From DATNPH01 sp036703315 (GTDB lineage Bacteria; Cyanobacteriota; Cyanobacteriia; Cyanobacteriales; Coleofasciculaceae): DNA of 64,000 nucleotides. Under the pieces are notes generated by a model. The model ran no database searches. It was not told where the DNA came from and saw only the letters and a program-made list of their open reading frames with translations. Positions 20,501 through 30,163 of the stretch are shown here, one piece after another; position 1 is the first letter of the stretch; the number at the start of each line of letters is the position of its first letter. Position numbers and translations under genes: made by a program. The stretch covers positions 62,001 through 126,000 of the forward strand of contig DATNPH010000146.1 of assembly GCA_036703315.1 (NCBI GenBank), read 5' to 3'.

Positions 20501-22375
20501 GGCACCATTACCACCTCAACCACAGGAACTGGAGACGCCGGAGATATTACCCTCGACACCTCGACCTTAACCATTGCCAGAGGAGCACAACTTTTTGCTT
20601 TAACCTCTGGCCGTGGCAATAGCGGCACCATTACAGTCAATGCCCCCACCGCCGTGAACCTCGGCATTGGTGTCAATGATTTTTCCCCGGTTCTCTCAGT
20701 AGAAACCCGTGACGCAGGTAAAGCTGGAAGCATTATTATCAATACCCCCACCTTAACCCTCTCCGACACCGCCCGCATCACTGCCACTGCAACTAGTACC
20801 GCCACCAATACAGAGGGAGGTGGCAGTATCACCTTAAATGCTTCCACCATGTATTTAGCCGGAGTCGTAGGTGTCTTTGCCGAAACCCAGGGACAAACCC
20901 CCGCCGGAACATTAACTCTCAAACCCTATCAGAATCAATCCACCCTCAACATTATCCTTGCGCCCAATTCCCAAGTGTCTGCTTCTACCTCTGGCAGTGG
21001 CAAGGGTGGAGATTTAATCCTCAGTGCGCCGCAAGCGATTACCATTACTGGACAAGGAAGCTTAGCCGTAGAAAGCCGGAGTAAAGGGGATGCTGGCAAC
21101 ATACTAGTCACTGCTCCTCAATTCACTCTCACTGATGGTGTCAAACTGTCTGCCGCCGCCACAAGCAGTGGCAAGGCGGGAGAAATCCGCCTCAACACCC
21201 AGCAGTTAACCCTGGATAATGGCGCACAGATATTGGCATCCAATGTCTCCAGTAGCAGTAAGGGTATCATCTTAGAAGGGTTGGATACCTTGACAGTTAG
21301 CAACAATAGTGCTATCGCCGCCTCGACTCAAACAGGTCAAGCCGGAAGCTTAAGCATTAATCCTAACTCCAATCCCGCTACTTCGGTGCAAGTTAGTAAT
21401 AACAGTCGCCTATCGGTTGAAGCAACCGCAGGGGGTACAGCAGGCAACTTGAGTATTAAAGCTGGGCAAGTATCTGTTCAGGATGGAGGAGCAATAACTG
21501 TGAGTAGCCCCTTTGGACAGGCAGGCAACCTGAACATCACCGCCAATTCCCTATTCCTCAACCGAGGAACCCTGTCCGCTGTAACGGCTAAGAGTGAGGC
21601 ACAAGGTGGGGCGAATATCATTCTCTCTGGCTTAGACTTACTCCGGATGGACAACGAAAGCCGAATTTCCGCCAATGCTCTCGACCAAGCCAACGGCGGC
21701 AACATCACCATTGACTCCACCTTTATCGTTGCCACGCCCCCAACTGGCCCAAACGGGAACGACATCACTGCCAATGCTAAACAAGGCAATGGCGGTACTG
21801 TAGGAATCACCACTCAAGGATTGTTCGGCATCGAATTCCGACCCAACCTTACACCCAAGAACGATATCACCGTTAGTACAGACTCGCCATCCAGCTTACC
21901 TGGGACATTTCAACTGACCACGCCAGATGTTGACCCAACGCGAGGCTTGACCAATCTGTCCACCGAAATAGTCGAGGCTTCCACGCAAATTGCCCAGACT
22001 TGTGAATCTGGTGGAGCAACAGCAAGGGGAGACAACAAATTTACGATTACTGGACGAGGTGGCTTACCGCAAAGTCCAACTGAAGTAATCTCCCCAGACA
22101 TGGTACAGGACGACTTAGGCACTCCGGTGGTTAGTAACCCTCCTACTCGTGAATCCGTTAAGCGATCGCCTACCACTCCACCAAAACAACTGGTAGAGGC
22201 GCAAGGCTGGGTAGTGGATGACTTGGGTGTCGTGACTCTAGTCGCTGCTGCACCTACCGTCACGCCCCACTCTGGGGCGCTAGTTCCCGCCTCTTGTCAG
22301 ATCAGGGGGACAACAGGAAAAGTAGATGAGCGCGTTGGTAGTTCTGAAGAATTAGTGCCAGAGCGATCGCGCTAG
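17588..22375 (+). CDS. Filamentous haemagglutinin-type exoprotein (TpsA, two-partner secretion), copy 1
   Basis: This giant secreted protein of 1595 residues has a signal peptide ending near residue 27 (VRAQ). It then has the TPS secretion domain (about 28-250), with the conserved GCTVCTINGG motif, NLFHSFSSFGVPTGG and the NPNGIIFGPNAQLNIGGSF segment. The rest is beta-helix. About 18826-19800 contains 10-11 near-identical units of about 31 residues with the pattern GGAITLTAANDI-N-GNL-S-S-S. The C-terminus has the cyanobacterial hallmarks SPDMVQDDLGTP and LVEAQGWVVDD. A partner TpsB transporter is needed for export but is not in this window. Adhesion, sheath or surface-layer roles are plausible but not shown. 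Confidence 0.93.
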   Translation: MNQAIYCLGIATSIALSCLATLTPVRAQIVPDNTLPANSIVTPGCTVCTINGGTIRGTNLFHSFSSFGVPTGGEAFFNNGLQIQNIFSRVTGNSVSNIDGLLRTNGTASLFFLNPNGIIFGPNAQLNIGGSFLATTASSFQFPNGSEFSATNPTAPPLLRMNVTPGLQWGASRPGGTITSTGNLAAGQDLTLAAGNLNLQGQLFAGRDLTLQAQDTVKVRDTITSPFIATSARNLTIQGNQSVDILVLSHPQSKIGSGGNLRLVSDGHISGDAHFFSGGSLSMLTNSGTPGNFISWFDPIIQANGDVLFGDYTGVALKVEATGSIQGGNIRITGAECAAGSAGCVGGIPTTDPDFATLTGSPSVILRAGLASINTPNLPQNAGGTGFTATLGLPLGITVGNIYTSDSNGGNGGDIILSAAKGSITTGYLESYSYSEFGNAGSGGKISLTAGNGSITTGGLQSNSFSLRDNAGQGGAISLTAGNGSITTGDLLSNSYSDYRNTAEGGAITLTAANDININGNLNSSSNSFSGDYSNIINGDAAEGGAIALTAANDINITGDLDSYSSSGSANAAEGGAIALTAANDININGNLDSKSYSDYGNAASGGAITLTAANDININGNLFSRSESYSGNAGQGGVISLTATNGSITAGYLNSSSFSRSGNAASGGAITLTAANDITISSSDSSSHSYYKGNAASGGAITLTAANDITITGDVFSYSFSRSGNAGNGGAISLVATGGNIFGQENYSTVLGSFSISEQATSGNGGNVALEAKNNVSNLEILTLSSSSQSGTVQVTGLGDLLLTNTNILTSKQVTVQDPLDRDRVITLNVDGEGQSGNVDVISAGNITFNNSSIQSDTKGSDPAGNVTISSPGLVTFTNSRIISNTSSEGQAGSITLKAPEVRLDSSSRLSAQTSSSGRAGDITLQPYEGGQTLSVLFQEGAQISASTSNQGTGGNLTITAPDSITIQGQGTITTSTTGTGDAGDITLDTSTLTIARGAQLFALTSGRGNSGTITVNAPTAVNLGIGVNDFSPVLSVETRDAGKAGSIIINTPTLTLSDTARITATATSTATNTEGGGSITLNASTMYLAGVVGVFAETQGQTPAGTLTLKPYQNQSTLNIILAPNSQVSASTSGSGKGGDLILSAPQAITITGQGSLAVESRSKGDAGNILVTAPQFTLTDGVKLSAAATSSGKAGEIRLNTQQLTLDNGAQILASNVSSSSKGIILEGLDTLTVSNNSAIAASTQTGQAGSLSINPNSNPATSVQVSNNSRLSVEATAGGTAGNLSIKAGQVSVQDGGAITVSSPFGQAGNLNITANSLFLNRGTLSAVTAKSEAQGGANIILSGLDLLRMDNESRISANALDQANGGNITIDSTFIVATPPTGPNGNDITANAKQGNGGTVGITTQGLFGIEFRPNLTPKNDITVSTDSPSSLPGTFQLTTPDVDPTRGLTNLSTEIVEASTQIAQTCESGGATARGDNKFTITGRGGLPQSPTEVISPDMVQDDLGTPVVSNPPTRESVKRSPTTPPKQLVEAQGWVVDDLGVVTLVAAAPTVTPHSGALVPASCQIRGTTGKVDERVGSSEELVPERSR
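18826..19800 (+). repeat. Tandem coding repeats of about 93 bases in TpsA copy 1
   Basis: The units share the core GCGATTACCTTAACTGCCGC and a serine-rich turn of the form SxSxS. Identity between neighbours is high at the DNA level, which indicates recent expansion by recombination. The repeat number is likely to vary between strains and to be miscounted in short-read assemblies. Confidence 0.85.
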
Positions 22376-22500
22376 AGAATAGTGTTGAATGATAAGAGAT
22401 GCGATCGCCCTGCCTAATCCTTTAGTTTTCTGGTTTTTCTTTTCAACAAATGTAGGGCAGCTCTAAGCTACCATTACACCCAACAGTCAGGGCAACACTC

Positions 22501-25500
22501 ATGAAACAAGTTACCACCTGCCTCTGGGTAGCCAGCAGCATCGCCCTCGGCTGTTTGCTAACCCTCAGCCCTACAAAAGCACAAATCGTTCCAGATAATA
22601 CCCTCCCAGTTAATTCTAGAGTCACGCCAGGATGTACAGTTTGCACGATTGACCGGGGGGCAGTTCGGGGTGTCAACTTGTTCCACAGCTTCAGCGAGTT
22701 TGGAGTGCCTACCGGAGGCGAGGCGTTTTTCAATAATGGTTTGCAGATTCAGAACATACTCACTCGCGTTACAGGTAACTCGGTTTCTAATATTGATGGA
22801 CTACTTCGTACTAACGGCACCGCGAGTTTGTTTTTCCTCAATCCGAATGGGATTATTTTTGGTCCCAATGCTCGGTTAAACATTGGTGGCTCGTTTTTTG
22901 CAAGTACGGCAAGCCGTTTCAAGTTTCCCAATGGCAGCGAGTTTAGTGCTACTAATCCCCAAGCACCGCCGCTACTGAGGATTAACGTAGCTCCAGGCTT
23001 GCAGTGGGGAGCGAGTCTGCCAGGGGCAACAATTACCAACACCGGAAATTTAGCAGTAGGGCAAGACCTGACGCTAGTGGCTGACAAGCTTAACTTGCAG
23101 GGTCAGTTGCAGGCTGGGAGAGATTTGGCGCTCTTGGCACAGGATACAGTGAAAGTGCGCGACAGCGTGGCGGCTCCATTTCTAGCACAAGCGGGTGGTA
23201 ATCTCACGATTCAGGGGAATCGCGGTATCGACATCTTAGCGCTGAATCACCCGATGCAGACACCGCTTGTCAGTGGGGGAAATCTGAGTTTAGTTAGTGA
23301 TGGAATTATTTCTCTTGATGCTCGGATGAGCAGTGGTGGCAGTTTTTCCATCAGAAGTGTATCGGGAGGACTAGCAAATTTTGTAAGTTTCCATGACCCG
23401 ATAATCAGTGCCAATGGCGATGTGGATGTTGCAGCCAACTATACAGGAACATCACTTTTAGTCGAAGCCAAGGGAAATATTCGTTTCCAGGGCAATATCA
23501 ACATCATTGGGCCAGATACGAGCACTTTGCCTCCTGGACCAGATACGGCAACACTTAGTACGAGTTCGGCATTAATTATGCGATCAGGGCAGAGTACTCT
23601 GGCTTATGGGAGTGTCAATTCTGGTGCAGTACCTACCTATGGCACTGGAAATGTACCTGCTGGAATTACGCTAGGTGGAAATGTTATCGTACAGCCGTTT
23701 AATGGGGCTGGGGGGATAGTTGACCTTAAGGCAGCATCGGGGAATGTGAGTACCCGATTAATTAGCACCAATGGACGAGAAGAGCCTTTACCTCCTTCTG
23801 GCTTTCCTGATATCCCTGATACCACAGGAGGTACGATAAGCATTTTTGCCGCAGGGGGCAGCATTTCCACAAGCAATCTGTACTCTTTCTCGTACTCTAA
23901 ATCTAACAATGTGGAGCGTGGAGGTGATATTAGCCTGATTGCCGCAGGAGGTGGCATTACTACAGGAAATTTGACCTCTGTCTCGTTCTCTGAGTCAGGC
24001 AATGTGGGTGATGGGGGTACGATACATCTTGAAGCTGCGTCTGGCGGCATTACCACTGGCGATTTGCAGTCTTGGTCACAATCTCAGCTCAGGAATGCCG
24101 GTCAGGGGGGCGCGATTCGCTTTAAAGCTGGGTCTGGCAGCATTACCACTGGCGATTTGAAATCTTTCTCGTTCTCTGATCCAGGCAATGTGGGTCAGGG
24201 GGGCGCGATTCACCTTGAAGCCTTGTCTGGCAGCATTTCTACACGTCAATTGGAATCTAAATCAATCTCTCTTAATGGTAGGGCGGACAATGGAGGCGCG
24301 ATTAGCATTTTCGCCACGGGGGGCAGCATTTCCACAGGTGAATTGAACTCTCCCTCGTTCTCTCTTTCTTCTGCTGGTACGGGAAATGGAGGTGCGATTA
24401 GTTTGATCGCCATGGGGGGCAGCATTTCCACGAGCAATTTGAACTCTTACTCCCAGTCTAATGATGGCACAGCAGGAAATGGAGGTGCGATTAGCTTTAG
24501 TGCCATAGGAGGTAGCATTTCCACGGGCAAGTTGGACTCTCGCTCTCTATCTCCTAATGACAAGGGTGATACAGGTACAGCAGGAAATGGGGGAGCGATT
24601 AACCTTATTGCCACGAGAGACATCAATATCACAGGTGATTTGGACTCTTCCTCGTCCTCTGAGAAGGGGAGCGCGGCAAACGGGGGAGCGATTAGCCTTA
24701 TTGCCACGAGAGACATCAATATCACAGGCAATTTGAACTCTCGATCGTCCTCTGAGAACGAGAGCGCGGCAAACGGGGGAGCGATTAGCCTTATTGCCGA
24801 CAACGGTAGCATTACCACTGGCGATTTGAGTTCTTACTCTTTTTCTATTTACGGTAGAGCTGCGGATGGAGGCGAGATTAGCATCCTAGCCCCTAGAGGC
24901 AGCATTACCATAGGCAATTTAAATTCTTACTCATTCTCTAATTCTGATAATCGTCCTAATAGTGCGGGTAAAGGAGGCGCGATTACTTTGAGTGCCACCA
25001 ACACCATCAAAACTGACTCGATTAATTCCATAGGAACAGAGGGTTCAGGAAATATTACTATCACAAGTAATGCGCCTTTTACGTTAAACCAAAGCACCAT
25101 CAATAGTGATACCTATGGCCGTGGCAGGGCAGGAGATATTTGGATTACCGCTCCCTCTATTTCCATCACAGGAGGCGCACAAATATCCGCCTCCATCCAA
25201 GAAAACAGCAGCGGACAAGGCGGAAATATAACTCTGGAAGCTTCTGATCGTGTAGAAATCAGTGGAGCAACAACCGACCCTCCCGGCGGACTTTTTCCTT
25301 CCCAGTTCCAGAATGTTGTTGCCCTAATCCTACCCGATACCAACCTTAGCGGTTTTATTCGCAATGGGAATCCTAGATATCTTCCTCTTGGTCCGGATGG
25401 GTTTGTGGCACCTCCAGGAGCGCTATTTCCTAGCGGCTTGTTTACTCAAACAAGCATAGACTCCACCGGCAACGCGGGCAACATCACGATAAAAACAGGG

Positions 25501-26814
25501 CAACTGAGCATTAATGGCAGAGCAGCCATTGCCACTACCACATTTGGTCAGAATGGCGGCAACGCGGGCAACATCACAGTTCAGGCGAGGGACTCTATCT
25601 CACTTGCCAATGGCTCAATATTGAGCGGCGTGGCAGGAGGAGCAAGCGGTAATAGTGGCATTATTGAGCTGACAACTCGTTCCCTTTGGGTAACGGGAGG
25701 AGGAATTGTGCAAACCCAAACCCTCGGACAGGGTAAGGCTGGAGACATTCGGGTAACTGCTACTGATGCAGTCACACTCAATGGCGTCAACACTAGTACT
25801 AACATTGCCAGTGGCTTGCGCTCAGGTAGTGGTGACAATACTGTGTTGGGTACAACAGGCAGCAATATCGGTGAGGGGGGCGACATCAGCGTCACCACAG
25901 GCAACTTGAGTGTGACTGATGGAGCTGTTCTAGATGCCCGAACTTGGACTAGCTCCAAAGGGGGCAACATCACTGTCGATGCCAATACCTTGACAGTGAA
26001 GGATAATGCACAAGTCACGGTCAGCAGTGTAGGAGCGGGGAATGCAGGGTTAATATTCGTGGTAGCTGACACTATCGGTCTCGATAAAAACGGAAAAATC
26101 AGCGCTGATACCACAGGAGGTGGGGGAAATATCGAACTGCGATCGCACGACTTGATACTGCGTCATGGCAGTAACATTACCACCAACGCACAGGGAAGCA
26201 CTATCCGTGGCGGTGACATCACCATCAATACTGATAACCTAGTCGCCGTTCCTCTGGAAGATAGCAATATCAGTGCCAATGCTCCTGAATTCCGTGGCGG
26301 TGAGATCGAAATCAATGCCTCTGGCATCTTTGGCATTCAGTTCCGAAATGCACCCACACTATTAAGTGACATTACTGCCTCTGGCAAAGATTCTTCATTT
26401 AATGGCATCGTCACCATCAACACTCTAGGGGTTAACCCCAGTCAGGGACTAGTAGCATTGCCCACTACTCCAGTCGATGCTTCTCGTCAGATATCCCAAG
26501 AATGTTCAGCAGGAAATCGGGAGAGCCAATTCACCGTTAGCGGACGGGGTGGGTTGCCTTCTAGCCCAAATGAGCTACTTAGCCCTGACATGGTGCAGGA
26601 CGATTTTGGCACTCCGGTGGATAGTAACCCTCCTACCACTGAATCCGTTAAGCCTTTTCCTACCAGTTCCCCAAAGCAATTGGTAGAAGCGCAGGGATGG
26701 GTAGTTGATGACAAAGGCGTAGTTACTCTGGTTGCTTCTGCACCCACCGTTACCCCTCACCCTCCTTCACTAACTCCTGCTTCTTGTCAAGAAAGGCTGG
26801 GACAAGGGAAATAA
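22501..26814 (+). CDS. Filamentous haemagglutinin-type exoprotein (TpsA), copy 2
   Basis: This 1437-residue paralogue of the preceding gene has a signal peptide (to about residue 28), the same TPS domain with GCTVCTIDRGAVRGVNLFHSF and a beta-helix body. The C-terminus is nearly identical, with SPDMVQDDFGTP and LVEAQGWVVDDKGVVTLVA. The DNA of the TPS domain is very similar to copy 1, suggesting recent duplication or gene conversion, whereas the central repeats (about 23830-24990, some 13 units with GGAISLIA-GGSISTG-L-S-S-S) differ in sequence. Export would need the same TpsB partner. The gene follows copy 1 by 125 bases without an obvious terminator, so the two may be cotranscribed. Confidence 0.92.
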   Translation: MKQVTTCLWVASSIALGCLLTLSPTKAQIVPDNTLPVNSRVTPGCTVCTIDRGAVRGVNLFHSFSEFGVPTGGEAFFNNGLQIQNILTRVTGNSVSNIDGLLRTNGTASLFFLNPNGIIFGPNARLNIGGSFFASTASRFKFPNGSEFSATNPQAPPLLRINVAPGLQWGASLPGATITNTGNLAVGQDLTLVADKLNLQGQLQAGRDLALLAQDTVKVRDSVAAPFLAQAGGNLTIQGNRGIDILALNHPMQTPLVSGGNLSLVSDGIISLDARMSSGGSFSIRSVSGGLANFVSFHDPIISANGDVDVAANYTGTSLLVEAKGNIRFQGNINIIGPDTSTLPPGPDTATLSTSSALIMRSGQSTLAYGSVNSGAVPTYGTGNVPAGITLGGNVIVQPFNGAGGIVDLKAASGNVSTRLISTNGREEPLPPSGFPDIPDTTGGTISIFAAGGSISTSNLYSFSYSKSNNVERGGDISLIAAGGGITTGNLTSVSFSESGNVGDGGTIHLEAASGGITTGDLQSWSQSQLRNAGQGGAIRFKAGSGSITTGDLKSFSFSDPGNVGQGGAIHLEALSGSISTRQLESKSISLNGRADNGGAISIFATGGSISTGELNSPSFSLSSAGTGNGGAISLIAMGGSISTSNLNSYSQSNDGTAGNGGAISFSAIGGSISTGKLDSRSLSPNDKGDTGTAGNGGAINLIATRDINITGDLDSSSSSEKGSAANGGAISLIATRDINITGNLNSRSSSENESAANGGAISLIADNGSITTGDLSSYSFSIYGRAADGGEISILAPRGSITIGNLNSYSFSNSDNRPNSAGKGGAITLSATNTIKTDSINSIGTEGSGNITITSNAPFTLNQSTINSDTYGRGRAGDIWITAPSISITGGAQISASIQENSSGQGGNITLEASDRVEISGATTDPPGGLFPSQFQNVVALILPDTNLSGFIRNGNPRYLPLGPDGFVAPPGALFPSGLFTQTSIDSTGNAGNITIKTGQLSINGRAAIATTTFGQNGGNAGNITVQARDSISLANGSILSGVAGGASGNSGIIELTTRSLWVTGGGIVQTQTLGQGKAGDIRVTATDAVTLNGVNTSTNIASGLRSGSGDNTVLGTTGSNIGEGGDISVTTGNLSVTDGAVLDARTWTSSKGGNITVDANTLTVKDNAQVTVSSVGAGNAGLIFVVADTIGLDKNGKISADTTGGGGNIELRSHDLILRHGSNITTNAQGSTIRGGDITINTDNLVAVPLEDSNISANAPEFRGGEIEINASGIFGIQFRNAPTLLSDITASGKDSSFNGIVTINTLGVNPSQGLVALPTTPVDASRQISQECSAGNRESQFTVSGRGGLPSSPNELLSPDMVQDDFGTPVDSNPPTTESVKPFPTSSPKQLVEAQGWVVDDKGVVTLVASAPTVTPHPPSLTPASCQERLGQGK

Positions 26815-27019
26815 AGGAATAAGGTGGCACCTCTGAAGAATTGGTGTCAAAGCGATTCGACTAGCGCGATCGCTTCGCTTAACGGAAGAGAGAATAGCGT
26901 TGAATGATAAGAGATGCGATCGCACCCCACCTCATCCTCCAGTTTTCCTGTTTTTGGGAGCCAAAACTTTAGAGTATCGCTTAAACTTCCTTTATTTCCA
27001 ATTGTTCACAAAGGCTCTC

Positions 27020-27310
27020 ATGAAACAGGTTGCCTCCCGCATCTGCCTTGCCAGCAGCATCACCCTCAGCTGTCTGGCAACTATCAGCCCTGCAAGAGCA
27101 CAAATTGCTTCAGATAATACCCTCCCAGTGAATTCTATCGTCACGCCAGGATGCACGGTTTGTCGGATTAACGGGGGAACAGTTCCGGGGGCGCTCAACT
27201 GAATGCCGCCACCTTTGGTAAAGGGAAGGCAGGCAGCGTGATTATCAATGCCCGCGATACGGTGGACTTTGATGGCGTGAGTAGCAAGGGAGCCTCCAGT
27301 GCAGCTGTAA
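27020..27310 (+). pseudogene. Third TpsA copy, reduced to signal peptide plus a fragment
   Basis: An ATG at 27020 opens a signal peptide (ending SPARAQ) and the first TPS residues (TPGCTVCRINGGTV), almost identical to the two intact copies. At about 27190 the sequence jumps to a beta-helix fragment in a different frame (AATFGKGKAGSVIINARD, FDGVSSKGAS), and a TGA stops the first frame at 27202. This is a deletion of thousands of bases from a third paralogue, with the junction still readable. The remainder is non-coding repeat DNA. Confidence 0.85.
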
Positions 27311-27692
27311 GCGCTGTGGGTTGTTCAGTAAAGACGTTCCACCGGAACGTCTCTACTAAATTCCTATCTGTCCTAACCGCCTTGGCGGTTGCGAAGAGCG
27401 ATAGAAGCGACAGCCCTGCCTTAAAAAGGGGGACTTTCAAGAGATTTTCCCCCTTATTAAGGGGGGCTAGGGGGGATCTATCCAAAAGTAGGTAACGTAG
27501 CCAGTTAACATTACTTTAGAAACAGTCTATAAACTCCCCAATCTGACATCTTGTACCTTTCTCAAAACCCTTCAGGTGGGCACTACACACCAACGATAGA
27601 ATCAGATTTTCAACTTCTAGCAGGCAGTGCCCACCCTACATAAAAAGCTTTGTTGAAAGTAGTGCAATATCTGAACAATCCTAAAAATTGCT
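27311..27692. repeat. Cluster of three palindromic repeats between the exoprotein and cyclase genes
   Basis: No gene is seen. The DNA holds three inverted repeats: GACGTTCC/GGAACGTC at 27333-27351; a 15-base pair with one mismatch at 27419-27433 and 27448-27462, built on CCTTAAAAAGGGGGA; and GGTGGGCACT/AGTGCCCACC at 27575-27635. All are of the small dispersed palindrome type common in filamentous cyanobacteria. Together they separate the convergent TpsA relic and CHASE2 cyclase. Confidence 0.7.
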
Positions 27693-29945
27693 TCAGCCTA
27701 CAGAGGATTGACACAGATAATAAAGCAACGCTGCCACCTCTGGTGGAATACCCGTAAAACACACGCAGAAATTAGTCGGACTATTGACCGATATTTCCAC
27801 CACTTTGGCGTAGATATCCCCCAGCCCTCTTGCTCTTTCTGCCCCTGCCAATAAATTAATCTTGAGATTGCTCAAGAGTTCCACAGAATATTCGGAATGT
27901 ATCTCAGCCTTATGAGCAGATAACTTAATTATCTTTCCCTGAAACACCTTTTCCCCAAGATGCTTCCCTTTTAAAACTGCATATTGCACGGGAATTTCTT
28001 GATTCAAAACCACTAGCATTTCTTCTACTTTCGGCACAAATAGATTGAACTTCCCCCCAATGCCGCCAATCTCATAAACAGTTATGGGTTCTTGAAATCC
28101 CTTAGGCTGGACTTGCATTTTCTCATCCACCCTAACGATCGAGCCAGCATCTGCGAGGGTGTCTTTAGAAACCAAAATCTGACCCCCCACCGTAAAGGAT
28201 TCAATTCGAGCAGCCAAGTTGACAGGACTCCCCAGCACCGTATACTTAGCACGCTTTTTCGACCCAATGTTCCCCATCAACACTTCACCTGTATTAATGC
28301 CTATGCCCATTTCCAATGGTGGCTGGTTCAATTGTTGGTTGTGTTGATTAACTCTATCCATTGCCAATTGCATCGCTATGGCACAGGCGATCGCACGTTG
28401 CGAATCATCCTCTCTGGTGATAGGCGCACCAAACATCACAAAAATGCCATCGCCCATAATCTCATTAATCGTGCCGTTATATTGACTAATCACCTCGGTC
28501 ATCACTTCCAAGTAGAAATTGATAACGTCCACAGCTATTTCAGGCGGCACTCGCTCGGATAAAGCGGAAAATCCCCTTAAATCCGACATCAAAATCGTGA
28601 CTTTCCGTTTTTCACCACCTAGTTGCAATCCTTCTGGCGTCTCCAGTAGACTGGCAACCACTTCATCCGTCAAATAGCGACCAAACGTCTGGCGCATTCC
28701 GGTTGCCATGTGGGCGACATAACTTGAAATTGCGATCGCCGACCCTGACAAAGCCAGAACAGGCGGTACAACGGGAATCCACCACCCCTGAAGAAAAGCC
28801 ACGTAACTGCCAGAGATTAGGCTACCTCCGGCTAAGAAAATACTGACAACTGTAAAAGGTGATCGCTTGGTAACACCCCCCCGATATCGCTGCGTCCAAC
28901 TCAACGCAGCACCCACCACCGACCAGCCAAAAATCCACAGCCACTCCAACGGTTCAGACCAAACTCTAATCTGGGGGCGACCATCTAAGGCTGCACTCAA
29001 AATCTGGCTGGTTAGATCGGCATGAACTTCAACTCCAGCTACGCTAATAGTAGATTGACCAACCCGTCCACTACTGTAGGTACTGTAAGGCGTGTAAAAG
29101 AAGTCCGCTACACTCTCTGCTGTTACTCCAATCAATACAATACGTCCACGCGCTAGATCAGCTGGCATCCGCCCCTGCAAAACATCGGTCATCGAGAAGG
29201 TAGGGAAGCCCTGCCGCAAATTGTGAAAGTTAGAGAGTATTTGGTATCCGCCCGCATCCGCCCTAACATAGCCCCCATCATTGGCATCGAACTGAGTAAA
29301 TACAGTTTTCCCCAACTTCAACTGATTCTTAGAAGCATCATGTACTTGGAGAGTAATGCCTTCAGCATCTAGATATTTCAAAGCTAATGCTGCCCCAAGA
29401 CTCACAATAGTTTTTTCCGACTTGTCTCTTTTTAGAGAAAGTAGACTGCGGCGAATCTTACCATCGGTATCTACCACAAAATCGTTAGCCGCAACCTGAC
29501 CCAGTTTGCTCAATGATTGTGATGGATTAACCAAAAACCCAGAAGAATTCCCCACCACCTTCTGAATGCCAATTAGATTCGGAGTCGATTCAAAAACTTT
29601 AACCAACTCCCGATGACCGGGTTCTACTGGCAAATCGCGATAAAGGTCAAGACCAATAGCTCTAGGCTGTTGTTGCTTGATTGTTTCCAGTAATTTAGCA
29701 AGCATCGCATCCGACATGGGCCACTGCCCTGCCTTTTGGATATCTGCCTCATTAATCTCAACAATAACGAGCCGTGAATCAAGCGCTTCCAAAGGACGCA
29801 GCCGAAAAAATTGATCCAGCGCTGCTAGTTCTAGCGCTTGCAGCAATCCAGTCGAACATAACCCAATCAGCAATCCTGCTACACCTGGAGCAGCAATTAA
29901 GACACCCCGCCATTGCCAAAGTTGTTGTCTCAGCTTTGCCCACAT
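27693..29945 (-). CDS. CHASE2 domain class III adenylate/guanylate cyclase
   Basis: This is a 750-residue membrane cyclase. An N-terminal helix (about 14-36) leads to an extracytoplasmic CHASE2 sensor (LVIVEINEADIQKAGQWP, IGLDLYRD). Three membrane helices (about 335-415) follow, then a class III catalytic domain (about 450-640) with the metal Asp in MSDLRGFS, the second Asp in MGDGIFVMFG, a substrate-side Lys in AKYTVLGS and the transition-state Asn/Arg in VNLAARIE. All catalytic residues are present, so activity is expected. Whether it makes cAMP or cGMP is not certain. About 110 residues follow the catalytic domain and may be regulatory. It is the last of five minus-strand genes with cyclic-nucleotide themes. 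Confidence 0.92.
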   Translation of the reverse strand: MWAKLRQQLWQWRGVLIAAPGVAGLLIGLCSTGLLQALELAALDQFFRLRPLEALDSRLVIVEINEADIQKAGQWPMSDAMLAKLLETIKQQQPRAIGLDLYRDLPVEPGHRELVKVFESTPNLIGIQKVVGNSSGFLVNPSQSLSKLGQVAANDFVVDTDGKIRRSLLSLKRDKSEKTIVSLGAALALKYLDAEGITLQVHDASKNQLKLGKTVFTQFDANDGGYVRADAGGYQILSNFHNLRQGFPTFSMTDVLQGRMPADLARGRIVLIGVTAESVADFFYTPYSTYSSGRVGQSTISVAGVEVHADLTSQILSAALDGRPQIRVWSEPLEWLWIFGWSVVGAALSWTQRYRGGVTKRSPFTVVSIFLAGGSLISGSYVAFLQGWWIPVVPPVLALSGSAIAISSYVAHMATGMRQTFGRYLTDEVVASLLETPEGLQLGGEKRKVTILMSDLRGFSALSERVPPEIAVDVINFYLEVMTEVISQYNGTINEIMGDGIFVMFGAPITREDDSQRAIACAIAMQLAMDRVNQHNQQLNQPPLEMGIGINTGEVLMGNIGSKKRAKYTVLGSPVNLAARIESFTVGGQILVSKDTLADAGSIVRVDEKMQVQPKGFQEPITVYEIGGIGGKFNLFVPKVEEMLVVLNQEIPVQYAVLKGKHLGEKVFQGKIIKLSAHKAEIHSEYSVELLSNLKINLLAGAERARGLGDIYAKVVEISVNSPTNFCVCFTGIPPEVAALLYYLCQSSVG

Positions 29946-30163
29946 AGAAGGAATCGATCCACTTGAGACAACAGACAGGTTTGATTTGCTGAATCACAAA
30001 TCCGTAAATCTACCATGTGCGATACAGCGACTCTTTAGTTAGGCTGTCAGACTCCCTGATCAAAAGAGAGTTGCCTGCTATACGTGAAGACAGGCGGACT
30101 TCCCTAAGCTGAACTGCCTGAAGAGTCCGCAAGCGATCGCGGATAATTACATCGACTTCCAGT

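Noticed and set aside
20491..22263. Long minus-strand open frames inside TpsA copy 1
   Set aside because: They are mirror frames of the low-complexity Thr/Ala/Gly coding sequence, with Val/Pro-rich composition and no ribosome sites.
18826..24990. Regularly spaced repeats that could be mistaken for a CRISPR array
   Set aside because: The units are coding, about 93 bases long and in frame within the TpsA genes, with no short repeat/spacer alternation. The same applies to the pentapeptide repeats at 54000-54450.
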